Shown piece after piece: positions 16,663 to 25,118 of a stretch of DNA of 64,000 nucleotides. The stretch's first letter is position 1, and each line of letters starts with the position of its first letter. The translations under genes and the position numbers were made by a program. Origin of the DNA: Streptomyces sp. DvalAA-43 (GTDB lineage Bacteria; Actinomycetota; Actinomycetes; Streptomycetales; Streptomycetaceae); NCBI RefSeq assembly GCF_900091725.1, contig NZ_FMBW01000066.1:1-64000 (forward strand), read 5' to 3'. Under the pieces are notes generated by a model. The model was not told the origin of the DNA. It made no database searches and saw only the letters and a list, made by a program, of their open reading frames with translations.

Positions 16663-18257
16663 CGCGACTCTCCCACTTCTGTCAGCGACCGGACGGTGAG
16701 TGCCTCGGGCAGGACGACGGTGAAGACCGCGCCGCCGCCGGCCCGTGCCGTGACGCGGGCCGCGCCACCGTAGCGCTCGGCCAGCCGGCGCACCAGGGCC
16801 AGACCCAGGCCGCGTCCGCGGTGCGCGGGGGACTCCTTGGTGGACCAGCCCTCGGTGAAGATCCGCTCACGCATCCCGGGAGGCACCCCGGGGCCGTTGT
16901 CGCTGACCCGCAGGACCGCCGTACTGCCCTCGGCGAGCAGTTCGACCTCGACGAGCGTGGCGACGTCCAGCGCGTTGTCGATGAGATTGCCGAGGACGGT
17001 CACCAGATCGCGCGGGTCCACCACCACGTCCGGCAGCCGGGTGCCCGGCGACACGCGCAGCGACGCGCCCCGCTCCGCCGCGATGGCCGACTTGCCCACC
17101 AGCAACGCCGACAGCAGCGGATCGTTGACGCGCTCCGCGACCTGCTCCGCCGAGGCCCGGTGACCGCTCGCCACCTCCTCCACGAACGCCACCGCGGCCT
17201 CGTGCCTGCCGAGCTCCAGCAGCCCGAGAAGGGTGTGCAGCCGGTTGGCGTGCTCGTGGTCCTGGGCGCGCAGCGCGTCCAACAGGCCATGGGTGGAGTC
17301 CAGTTCACGGCCCAGCAGCTCCAGCTCGGTGCGGTCGCGCAGGGTCACCACGGCTCCGCCGTCACCGGTGGGCATGCGGTTGGCGATCAGTACCCGGCCC
17401 CGGCAGACCGTGATCAGATCGGAGCCGTCGACCCGTCCCGTCAGCACCTCGGCCGTACGACCCGGCGGCAGCACCTCGCCCAGCGCCCGCCCCACGGCGT
17501 CCTGGTCCAGCTCCAGCAGCCGCCGCGCCTCGTCGTTGAGCAGCCGGATCCGGCCCCGCGCGTCGAGGGCGAGCACCGCCTCGCGGATGCTGTGCAGCAT
17601 GGCCTCGCGCTCGCCCAGCAACGCGGAGATGTCGGCGAAGGCGATGCCGTGCGTGCTCCTCTGGAGCCGCCGCGAGACCGCGAGGGCGGCCAGCACGCCC
17701 ACCGCGAGCGCCGCGCCGGAGTAGAGCAGCAGACCGGGGATGGTCCCGAGCAGCCGGTCGTGGACGCTGTCGTAGGCGATGCCCACCGACACGGCGCCCA
17801 CGATGTTCCGGTTCCCGTCGCGGAGCGGGACCTTCGCACGCGCCGACCTGCCGAGGGTCCCGTTGTCGATCTGCATGATCTCCCGGCCGCCCAGAGCCGT
17901 GCTGGGATCGGTCGACACATGCCTGCCGATCTGCGTGACGTCGGTGTGCGACCAGCGCACCCCACGGGTGTCCATGACGACGATGTACAGCGCCCCGGTG
18001 GCCCGCCGGATCCGCTCCGCCTCCGCCTGCACCGGTCCGCCGGGGCTGGGGCGGGTGCTCCTCAGATCGCGTACCAGGCCGGGTTCGGCCGCGGCGGTCT
18101 GGGCGATGGACAGGGCCTGGTGCATCGCCTGGCTGTCGAGCTGGTGGCTGAGCGGGGCGAGGAAGAGCCCCGTGATGAGCATGATCACGCCGGTGGTGAT
18201 GGTCACCTGGGTGAGGAGCACCTGGGCGAAGACACGGCGGGGCCAGTGAATGCGCAT
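16659..18257 (-). CDS. CitA/DcuS-type sensor histidine kinase
   Basis: A 532-residue membrane kinase. Transmembrane helices near residues 11-35 and 180-205 flank an extracellular Cache-type sensing domain. A cytoplasmic PAS domain (EREAMLHSIREAVLALDARGR) follows, then a SPOB-type dimerisation helix with the phospho-His in AQDHEHANRLHTLLGL, then an HATPase domain with NLIDNALDVA, DNGPGVPPG and HRGRGLGLAL. The start is the ATG at 18257 after AGAGAG. This family senses citrate, malate, fumarate or other small carboxylates. Position next to an NMT1-type importer suggests the ligand is that importer's substrate. Confidence 0.92.
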   Translation of the reverse strand: MRIHWPRRVFAQVLLTQVTITTGVIMLITGLFLAPLSHQLDSQAMHQALSIAQTAAAEPGLVRDLRSTRPSPGGPVQAEAERIRRATGALYIVVMDTRGVRWSHTDVTQIGRHVSTDPSTALGGREIMQIDNGTLGRSARAKVPLRDGNRNIVGAVSVGIAYDSVHDRLLGTIPGLLLYSGAALAVGVLAALAVSRRLQRSTHGIAFADISALLGEREAMLHSIREAVLALDARGRIRLLNDEARRLLELDQDAVGRALGEVLPPGRTAEVLTGRVDGSDLITVCRGRVLIANRMPTGDGGAVVTLRDRTELELLGRELDSTHGLLDALRAQDHEHANRLHTLLGLLELGRHEAAVAFVEEVASGHRASAEQVAERVNDPLLSALLVGKSAIAAERGASLRVSPGTRLPDVVVDPRDLVTVLGNLIDNALDVATLVEVELLAEGSTAVLRVSDNGPGVPPGMRERIFTEGWSTKESPAHRGRGLGLALVRRLAERYGGAARVTARAGGGAVFTVVLPEALTVRSLTEVGESR

Positions 18258-18475
18258 GTGCTCGCTCTCTGCCTTCCGCCTGCCAGGAACATGATGCTCC
18301 GTTTCGTCCTTGTGTGAACGCAACGTAAACGTCGTGCTCGCCGATGACCAGTCCTCGTGGCGCATTCGTTGCCGGAGCATGGGCAGAACGAGCAGAACCC
18401 CGCGTTATGAGCAGAACCGGGAGTTGTGGGCGCAAGGGTGACCCGGTCCTCGGGGCGCCCCTAACGTCCCGCTCC

Positions 18476-19291
18476 ATGAACAGCGAAACGAGCCCCGCCA
18501 TCGAGCTGCGGGGGGCGAGCAAAGCGTTCCGGACTCCGTCGGGGGCGCTCCACACCGCCGTGCGGGATCTGGACCTCACGATCGGGCGCGGTGAGTTCGT
18601 CGCCGTGGTGGGCCCCACCGGATGCGGCAAGTCGACCACGCTGACCCTGGTCAGCGGACTGGAGGAACCCACCGAGGGGGAGGTGCTGGTCGCGGGGGAG
18701 CCGGTGCGCGGCATCGGTGACAAGGTCGGCTTCGTCTTCCAGCAGGACGCGGTCTTCCCGTGGCGGACCGTACTGTCCAATGTGATGGCGGGCCCCCGCT
18801 TCCGCGGAGTGCCCAGGCCCGAGGCGAAGGAGCGGGCCCGGGAGTGGCTCGCCAGGGTCGGCCTCTCCTCCTTCGAGGACCGCTACCCGCACCAGCTGTC
18901 CGGCGGCCAGCGCAAGCGCGTCGCGCTCGCGGCCACGTTCGTCAACGACCCCGAGATCCTGCTGATGGACGAGCCCTTCTCCGCGCTCGACGTGCAGACC
19001 AGGGCCCTGATGTCGGACGAACTGCTGGAGCTGTGGGCCGGTACGGGCGCCTCCGTCGTCTTCGTCACCCATGACCTGGAGGAGTCCATCGCACTGGCCG
19101 ACAAGGTCGTGGTCATGACCGCCGGTCCGGCCACGGTCAAGGAGGTCTTCGAGATCGACCTGCCCCGCCCCCGCAAGGTCGAACAGGTGCGGCTGGAGCC
19201 CCGGTTCGTCGAGATCTACCGCGAGATCTGGACCTCGCTCGGCGAAGAGGTCCGGATCACCCGCGAGAGGGGTGCCCTCGATGTCGCCTGA
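18476..19291 (+). CDS. NMT1/SsuABC-type ABC importer, ATPase
   Basis: A 271-residue ABC ATPase of the nitrate/sulfonate/bicarbonate branch. It has Walker A GPTGCGKST near residue 48, signature LSGGQRKRV and Walker B LLMDEPFSALD. It begins a three-gene importer operon divergent from the two-component system. The 218-bp gap between 18258 and 18475 must hold both promoters. It overlaps the permease gene by 11 bases. Confidence 0.9.
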   Translation: MNSETSPAIELRGASKAFRTPSGALHTAVRDLDLTIGRGEFVAVVGPTGCGKSTTLTLVSGLEEPTEGEVLVAGEPVRGIGDKVGFVFQQDAVFPWRTVLSNVMAGPRFRGVPRPEAKERAREWLARVGLSSFEDRYPHQLSGGQRKRVALAATFVNDPEILLMDEPFSALDVQTRALMSDELLELWAGTGASVVFVTHDLEESIALADKVVVMTAGPATVKEVFEIDLPRPRKVEQVRLEPRFVEIYREIWTSLGEEVRITRERGALDVA

Positions 19292-20144
19292 CACCATCAC
19301 CGCGAAGACGGCCGGTACCGGCACCGAGCGGACCCGGGCACGGGCGAGGGCCGCCAGGAACCGCGGATACCTGGTGACCGGAAGCCGGATCGCGGTGCTG
19401 CTCGCCGTCATCGGGCTGTGGGAATGGCTGGCCCGTACGGCGGTCATCGACCCGTTCAACTTCTCCATGCCGTCGAAGATCTGGGACCAGATCCGCACCT
19501 GGGTCGTCGACGGAACGGCCCAGGGCTCCCTGTGGGAGCAGATCTGGTACACGCTCTACGAAGCGCTGCTCGGCTGGGTCATCGGTGTGATCGCCGGTGT
19601 GCTGCTCGGCATCGCGCTGGGCCGGGTCCGGTTCGCCGCCGATGTCCTCGGGCCGTACATCAAGGTGCTCAACGCCCTGCCCCGGATCGTGCTCGCCCCG
19701 ATCTTCCTCATCTGGTTCGGCCTCGGCCCGGCGTCGAAGGTTGCCTCCGCGGTCGTCCTCGTGTTCTTCCCCGTCTTCTTCAACGCCTTCCAGGGCGCAC
19801 GGGAGGTCGACCGCGATCTCGTCGCCAACTCCCGCATCCTGGGCGCCAGCAACCGCCAGGTCACCCTCCAGGTGGTGATCCCCTCCGCCACGTCGTGGAT
19901 CTTCACCAGCCTGCATGTGAGCTTCGGCTTCGCACTCATCGGCGCGATCGTCGGTGAGTACATCGGTGCCACCAAGGGCCTCGGGCTGCTGGTCGCCGCC
20001 TCCCAGGGCACGTTCAACGCCGCCGGTGTCTATGCCGCGATGGTCATCCTCGCGATCGTCGCGCTGCTGGCCGAAGGCCTGCTGACCTTCCTGGAGAAGC
20101 GGCTCTTCCGCTGGAAGCCGGCCGACGCCGACACCGCCCGCTGA
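19281..20144 (+). CDS. NMT1/SsuABC-type ABC importer, permease
   Basis: A 287-residue permease with about six transmembrane helices and the EAA-type loop EVDRDLVANSRILGASNRQ. The start is set at ATG 19281, with GAGAGG about 10 bases upstream; GTG 19272 is an alternative. It would form a homodimeric channel with the preceding ATPase. Confidence 0.9.
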   Translation: MSPDTITAKTAGTGTERTRARARAARNRGYLVTGSRIAVLLAVIGLWEWLARTAVIDPFNFSMPSKIWDQIRTWVVDGTAQGSLWEQIWYTLYEALLGWVIGVIAGVLLGIALGRVRFAADVLGPYIKVLNALPRIVLAPIFLIWFGLGPASKVASAVVLVFFPVFFNAFQGAREVDRDLVANSRILGASNRQVTLQVVIPSATSWIFTSLHVSFGFALIGAIVGEYIGATKGLGLLVAASQGTFNAAGVYAAMVILAIVALLAEGLLTFLEKRLFRWKPADADTAR

Positions 20145-20197
20145 CGCCCCGCCGTCATCCGCACCCGCTACCTCATCCTCACAAGGACGTGCATCAG

Positions 20198-21235
20198 ATG
20201 CGTACATCCACCCGGATCCCGGCCCTGGCCGTCGCCGGCGTACTCGCCCTGACCAGCCTCACCGCCTGTGGCGGCGGCGACTCCACCTCGTCCGGTGGCA
20301 GGAACGACAAGGTCAAGATCATGGTCGGCGGCCTCGACAAGGTCATCTACCTGCCGGCGATGCTCACCGAGCGGCTCGGCTACTTCGAGGACGAGGGCGT
20401 GTCGGTCCAGCTCCTGACCGAGCCCGCCGGCGTCCAGGCCGAGACGGCACTGGTCTCCGGCGATGTCCAGGGCACCGTGGGCTTCTACGACCACACCCTC
20501 GACCTCCAGGTGAAGGGCAAGCAGGTCGAGTCCGTCGTCCAGTTCTCCCACGCCCCCGGCGAGGTCGAGATCGTGTCCAACCAGTCCGCGGACGACATCA
20601 GGTCGGCGAAGGACTTCAAGGGCAGGAAGCTCGGTGTGACGGGCCTCGGCTCCTCCACCGACTTCCTCACCAAGTACCTCGCCGTCGACAACGACGTGCG
20701 GACCAGCGAGTTCACGCCCGTCGCGGTGGGAGCCGGACAGACGTTCATCTCCGCCCTCCAGCAGGGCTCCATCCACGGCGGCATGACCACCGACCCGACG
20801 GTCGCCACCATCCTGGACAAGAAGCTCGGCAAGATCCTCATCGACATGCGGACCCCCGAGGGCTCCAAGCAGGCGCTCGGCGGGCTCTACCCGTCGTCCA
20901 GCCTGTACATGCAGACCGCATGGGTCGACAGCCACAAGGAGACCGTCCAGAAGCTGGCCAACGCCTTCGTCAGGACGCTGAAGTGGATGTCGACGCACAG
21001 CGCGGACGAGATCGCCGCGAAGATGCCCGCCGACTACGCCCAGGGCGGCGGCAAGGCCCTGTACGCGCAGGCCATCAAGAGCACCCTGCCCATGTTCACC
21101 AAGGACGGCGTGATGCCCGCGGACGGCCCCGCCACCGTCGAACGGGTCCTGAAGGCGTTCAACCCCAACCTGAAGGACGCCGAGGTGGACCTCGCCAAGA
21201 CGTACACCACGGAGTTCGTCGAGAAGGCGAACTGA
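20198..21235 (+). CDS. NMT1/THI5-like substrate-binding lipoprotein
   Basis: A 345-residue binding protein with a lipobox (LTSLTAC) at the N-terminus, giving a membrane-anchored lipoprotein. The fold is of the SsuA/TauA/THI5 type (VMVGGLDKVIYLPAMLTERLGYF pattern at the start of the mature domain). ATG 20198 is preferred, because AAGGA lies 10 bases upstream; GTG 20189 is too close. Ligands of this family include alkanesulfonates, nitrate, pyrimidine precursors and aromatic carboxylates. The neighbouring carboxylate-type sensor favours a small carboxylate, but this is inference. Confidence 0.88.
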   Translation: MRTSTRIPALAVAGVLALTSLTACGGGDSTSSGGRNDKVKIMVGGLDKVIYLPAMLTERLGYFEDEGVSVQLLTEPAGVQAETALVSGDVQGTVGFYDHTLDLQVKGKQVESVVQFSHAPGEVEIVSNQSADDIRSAKDFKGRKLGVTGLGSSTDFLTKYLAVDNDVRTSEFTPVAVGAGQTFISALQQGSIHGGMTTDPTVATILDKKLGKILIDMRTPEGSKQALGGLYPSSSLYMQTAWVDSHKETVQKLANAFVRTLKWMSTHSADEIAAKMPADYAQGGGKALYAQAIKSTLPMFTKDGVMPADGPATVERVLKAFNPNLKDAEVDLAKTYTTEFVEKAN

Positions 21236-21248
21236 CCGCGGGCCCTCA

Positions 21249-21282
21249 CGGCCCCCGCACACCGGACGGCGTGCGGGGGCCG
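21249..21282. terminator. Bidirectional terminator between the importer operon and the deacetylase-like gene
   Basis: A perfect 12-bp stem built on GGCCCCCGCAC and its complement, with a 10-base loop, sits between two convergent genes and ends 9 bases before the second stop codon. Confidence 0.75.
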
Positions 21283-21290
21283 GACAGGTC

Positions 21291-22589
21291 TCAGTCCTTC
21301 CAGCTCGGGGGCTGGGCGGGGTCGAGGTTCCGCCACTGCGCGAGGACCTTGGGGTCCTGCGCGTCGAGCCAGTCGGCCAGTTCGCGGAAGGAGACGCAGC
21401 GGACCCCCTTGCGGGGGCACACCTCGCGCATCGTCCCCTCGGCGGCGTCCATGTAGATCCCGCCGTTCCAGTCCTCGAAGTGGTTCCCGATGAACAGCGG
21501 CGCGCGGCTGCCGTGGAAGACCCGCTCGAAGCCCGCGACGTACGCGCTCCGTGCCTCCTCGCGCCAGGTCCTGTACTTCGCGGGGTCGCCCTCGACGTCG
21601 CCCTCGGACTGGTTGTAGAGGAAGTTGAAGTCCATGGACAGCACCTGGAAGTCCTTGCCGGGGAACGGCAGCATCTGGAGCGGGAAGTCCCAGACGCCGT
21701 TCTTCCTGGACGGCCAGATCTGGAAGTCGCCCGGGGAACTCGCGTCGTAGCGCCAGCCGAACGGCCTGGTCGCCGGCAGCAGGGTCTTCTGGCCCTCCAG
21801 ACAGGGCGCGCGACCGCCGACGACCTCACGGGTGGGGTCGAAGGGGAGCGGATCGAGATCCTTGTAGCCGGTGTTCGTCTTCCAGTTCTGCACGAAGGAG
21901 TAGAACTGGCCGATCTCGCTGACCCACTCGTCCTTGCTCCAGTCCCCACCGCCCTTCTTGTCGCAGAAGTGGCCGTTGAAATGGGACCCGATCTCGTTGC
22001 CCTCGCGCCAGGCGTCGCCGAGCTGCTCCAGCGTCATCCGGATGTGCTCGCGCGTCGGGTACGAGATCGCGGCGGCCCCGGTCTTGTGCTGGGGCGGCCG
22101 GTAGAGCCCCCGCTTGTCCTCCGGGAGGAGGTAGATGCCGGTGAGGAAGAAGGTCATGTGGGCCTTGCTCTCCTTCGCAGCACGGCGGAAGCGCGAGAAC
22201 ATGTGGTCGTCGCCCTCCAGCGCGCCGTCCCACGAGAAGACCACGAACTGGGGCGGCCGCTCACCGGGCTTGAGCCGCTCGGCCTTCAACTGGGCGGGCT
22301 GCGGCCCGGTGTAGGACGTGGAGCCGTCACCCAGGATCTTGATCTTGCCGTCCCAGTCCTCCTCCGGGCTTCCGCCGCCCTCGGGGTGATTCCGGGCGGT
22401 CGGTTTCGGCGCGGCGACGGTGCGCGTGCCCTGCTGCGGGGTCCGGTCGTCGGAGGCGTTGTCGGACATCAGCGGGACGAGCGCCGCGGAACCCGACGCC
22501 ACGAGACATACCGCGAGGCCCAGGACGACACGGCGCGTGAGCCGGGCCCGTATGCGGCGGACGGTGGACGTGGCTCTGGTATCAGTCAC
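21291..22589 (-). CDS. Secreted polysaccharide-deacetylase-like protein
   Basis: A 432-residue exported protein, with an N-terminal basic region and hydrophobic helix (RRVVLGLAVCLVASGSAALV). The GTG start at 22589 overlaps the PBP stop as GTGA. The NodB-like domain keeps a metal-type Asp (D121 in FSWDG) and an HxxxH motif (H203, H207 in GSHFNGHF). The usual catalytic-base Asp, the first D of the TFDDG motif, is replaced by Trp120. It may be an altered deacetylase or a binding protein for cell-wall glycan. Coupling to a peptidoglycan polymerase suggests wall assembly or modification. Confidence 0.8.
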   Translation of the reverse strand: MTDTRATSTVRRIRARLTRRVVLGLAVCLVASGSAALVPLMSDNASDDRTPQQGTRTVAAPKPTARNHPEGGGSPEEDWDGKIKILGDGSTSYTGPQPAQLKAERLKPGERPPQFVVFSWDGALEGDDHMFSRFRRAAKESKAHMTFFLTGIYLLPEDKRGLYRPPQHKTGAAAISYPTREHIRMTLEQLGDAWREGNEIGSHFNGHFCDKKGGGDWSKDEWVSEIGQFYSFVQNWKTNTGYKDLDPLPFDPTREVVGGRAPCLEGQKTLLPATRPFGWRYDASSPGDFQIWPSRKNGVWDFPLQMLPFPGKDFQVLSMDFNFLYNQSEGDVEGDPAKYRTWREEARSAYVAGFERVFHGSRAPLFIGNHFEDWNGGIYMDAAEGTMREVCPRKGVRCVSFRELADWLDAQDPKVLAQWRNLDPAQPPSWKD

Positions 22590-24619
22590 TTGGTCATGGC
22601 TTCCGTGTATGTGTTCCAGATCTGGGCCGGGAGGGTGCCGTCGTCCGCCGGGCGGCCGGCCAGCCCCTTCAGGGGCAGCGGCGCGAGGCTCTTCGCGAGG
22701 TCCATGCGGTAGACGACGACGGCGGTGGACGCGGCCGGTCCGTATCCGACGTACCAGCGCGCGGTGTCGTCCTCGGTGGTGCCGGTCTTGGCGGCGACCG
22801 GGGTGGCGGAGGCGACACCGTTCTTGTCGGCGGGCGGGGCGAGCGACGCGGTGACCTCGTCGGCGACGTCGGACCGCATGGCGCGTCCCGGCCGGGGCAG
22901 GCCGAGCCGGATCGGCCCGCCGTTGCGGGTGACCTTGCGGACCGAGTACGGGTCCATGTGCATGCCGTGGGCCGCGAACGTGCCGTAGGCGTCGGCCATC
23001 CGGATGGCGCTGGGCGTGGAGTTGCCCATCGCGAACGCCGGGACGGGCGGGCCGAAGCTGGACGGGAGCAGCCCCGATGCCTCGGCCGTGCCGCGGACCT
23101 GCTTCAGGCCCGTGTCCATGCCGAGCTGGAGGAAGGGGGAGTTCACGGACTTCGCCATGGCGTCGTGCAGGCTGATGCGGCCGTGCGAGACATCGCCGTC
23201 GTTGTCGCCCTTCACCATCTTGCCGCTGCGGTCCCAGTAGGGGCCTTCGGGGGTCATGACCGGTATGTCGTCGTCGCCGTCGTACACGGTCGACGGGACG
23301 ACGGTGGAGCGCGGGCCGTTGCGTTCGCGCGACACACCGTGCTGGAGACCGGCGGCGTAGACGAAGGGGGTGAACGCCGAACCGGCCGGGACGGTACCCG
23401 CGTTGGATTCGTTGAACGCCTGCCGCTCGTAGTCCGGTCCGCCGTAGACCGCGAGGATCCGGCCGTCCGGGGCGACGGACGCGGCCCCGAACCGGACGGA
23501 CCGGTCGGCCTTGCGCCGCTCGGGATCGAGCGCGCCGCGCGCCTCGCGGACGGCCCGGGTGAGGGCGGTCATCCGCGGCTTCTCGAACGTCGTGTAGATC
23601 TGGTAGCCGCCGAGGTCGAAGCGTGCGTCGGGGATGTGCCCGGCCCGCTTGGCGTACGCCTCGGCGAGCTGGACGAGATAGCCGTCCTGCCCGCCCGCGT
23701 TGTTCGCCCGGTGCGGGGGCCTCGGCTCGGGGAAGGTGGTGTACGTGGCCCGTTCGGCCGGGCTCAGCCTGCCGATCTCCACCATGCGGTCCAGCGTCCA
23801 CTTCCACCGCGCGACGGCCCGCTCGCGGTTGTGGGGGTTGACGGCCGGGTCGTACAGCGAGGCCCCTTTGAGCAGGGAAGCGAGGAACGCGCCCTCGCTG
23901 GCGTCGAGTTGGGTGACCTCCTTGCCGTAGTACGCCTGCGCGGCCCGCTGGAGACCGTAGGTGCCGCGGCCGAACCAGCTGGTGTTCAGGTACTCCTGGA
24001 GGATCTTGTCCTTGCTCAGGCGGCGGTCCAGCTTGACCGCCAGCAGCATCTCGGTGAACTTCCGCGAGAAGGACTGGTCCTGCGTCAGATAGACGTTCTT
24101 GACGTACTGCTGGGTGATGGTGGACCCGCCCTGGGTGTCCCCGTCGCCCACCGTGCGCCACAGCGCCCGGGTGATCCCTTGCGTCGATATGCCGTGGTCG
24201 GAGTAGAAGTCGGCGTTCTCCGCCGCCAGTACGGCCCATCGGACGTGGTCGGGGATCTTCGACAGGGGCATCTCCTGCCGGCTCACCCAGCCGGTCCTGG
24301 CCATCGGTGTGCCGTCGGCCCAGTAGTAGACGGTGTCCTGCTGGGTGGCGAACGCGTTGAGGTCCTCCGGTATGTCCGTGCGCGCGTAGGCGATGCCCAC
24401 CACGGTCACCAGCGTCGCGGTGAACAGCAGGGCGGAGCCCAGGACCAGCCGCCACGAGGGTACCCATCTTCGCCAGCCGCTCCGCTCCGCGCGCGGGTAG
24501 TCCGGTCTGCGCGGCAGGCGGCTGCGTGGGCGTTTCGTCTGTTTCCGGCGCCCCGTTCCGGGGACCAGCACCGCCCGCGCGGTCCGCGCCGTTCTGCTGA
24601 ATGCGTTGTGCAGTGTCAT
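22586..24619 (-). CDS. Class A penicillin-binding protein with degenerate transpeptidase SxxK box
   Basis: A 677-residue membrane-anchored peptidoglycan synthase. One transmembrane helix lies near residues 57-80. The GT51 glycosyltransferase domain carries LAAENADFYSDHG and QGGSTITQQYVKN, so glycan polymerisation looks intact. In the transpeptidase domain the SVN and KTGT motifs are present, but the active-site box reads PAGSAFTPF (Ser at 23378-23380, Thr at 23369-23371). The Lys of SxxK is thus replaced by Thr, which should cripple or alter acylation by penicillin and peptides. It is coupled by GTGA to the deacetylase-like gene. Confidence 0.92.
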   Translation of the reverse strand: MTLHNAFSRTARTARAVLVPGTGRRKQTKRPRSRLPRRPDYPRAERSGWRRWVPSWRLVLGSALLFTATLVTVVGIAYARTDIPEDLNAFATQQDTVYYWADGTPMARTGWVSRQEMPLSKIPDHVRWAVLAAENADFYSDHGISTQGITRALWRTVGDGDTQGGSTITQQYVKNVYLTQDQSFSRKFTEMLLAVKLDRRLSKDKILQEYLNTSWFGRGTYGLQRAAQAYYGKEVTQLDASEGAFLASLLKGASLYDPAVNPHNRERAVARWKWTLDRMVEIGRLSPAERATYTTFPEPRPPHRANNAGGQDGYLVQLAEAYAKRAGHIPDARFDLGGYQIYTTFEKPRMTALTRAVREARGALDPERRKADRSVRFGAASVAPDGRILAVYGGPDYERQAFNESNAGTVPAGSAFTPFVYAAGLQHGVSRERNGPRSTVVPSTVYDGDDDIPVMTPEGPYWDRSGKMVKGDNDGDVSHGRISLHDAMAKSVNSPFLQLGMDTGLKQVRGTAEASGLLPSSFGPPVPAFAMGNSTPSAIRMADAYGTFAAHGMHMDPYSVRKVTRNGGPIRLGLPRPGRAMRSDVADEVTASLAPPADKNGVASATPVAAKTGTTEDDTARWYVGYGPAASTAVVVYRMDLAKSLAPLPLKGLAGRPADDGTLPAQIWNTYTEAMTK

Positions 24620-25118
24620 TCCGTCCAGCCATGACAGGACGGGCCGGTCGCAGACCGCGACCGCGCCCGAGCGTTGGTCATTGCGCGTCCGCCGTCACAC
24701 GCCGGCACGTCGACTCCTTCGCATCAAAGGCCAAAGCATGACCGAGAGTTGTGCTGCGAAGTCACGCAAAGATAACAGGCCCTCGGGAGAGGTCGTGCCG
24801 GTCGGCTCCTCCGGTCGGCGAGCCCGGCCGGGGCCACCGAGCCGGGCCCGCGGCGCGGCGTCGAACCGGCCAATTCATTTCTCCGCATTCGCCCGGACCC
24901 CTCACAACACCGGGGCGTCTTCGCAGCCTCGGGGTGCCGGGCAGCGGCCGGGGACCCGGGCCGGGCGAAGCGTCAAGCGTTGTTCCGGCCAAGACCGCCC
25001 CCCGTCTTGTGACAGGGCCGTGGTGGCGCCGGGGGCCACCTGCCTATGGTCTGAGAGCGCGCAGCCGCCCGGCCCGTCGATCCACCATGGCCACACACGT
25101 ATCGCACAGGGAGAAGCA
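24620..25118. other. 499-bp intergenic region upstream of the NRPS cluster
   Basis: This gap separates the divergent PBP gene and the first gene of the NRPS cluster, so it must hold both promoters. I see no convincing coding sequence, no iron box and no clear operator palindrome. A short GTGGC/GCCAC hairpin lies near 25025-25040, and a ribosome site AGGGAG lies at 25108-25113. Confidence 0.5.

Noticed and set aside
24620..25118. Siderophore interpretation of the NRPS cluster, based on SbnA/SbnB
   Set aside because: No iron box, siderophore receptor or binding protein, hydroxamate or catechol genes are present; Dap supply is also used by antibiotics.
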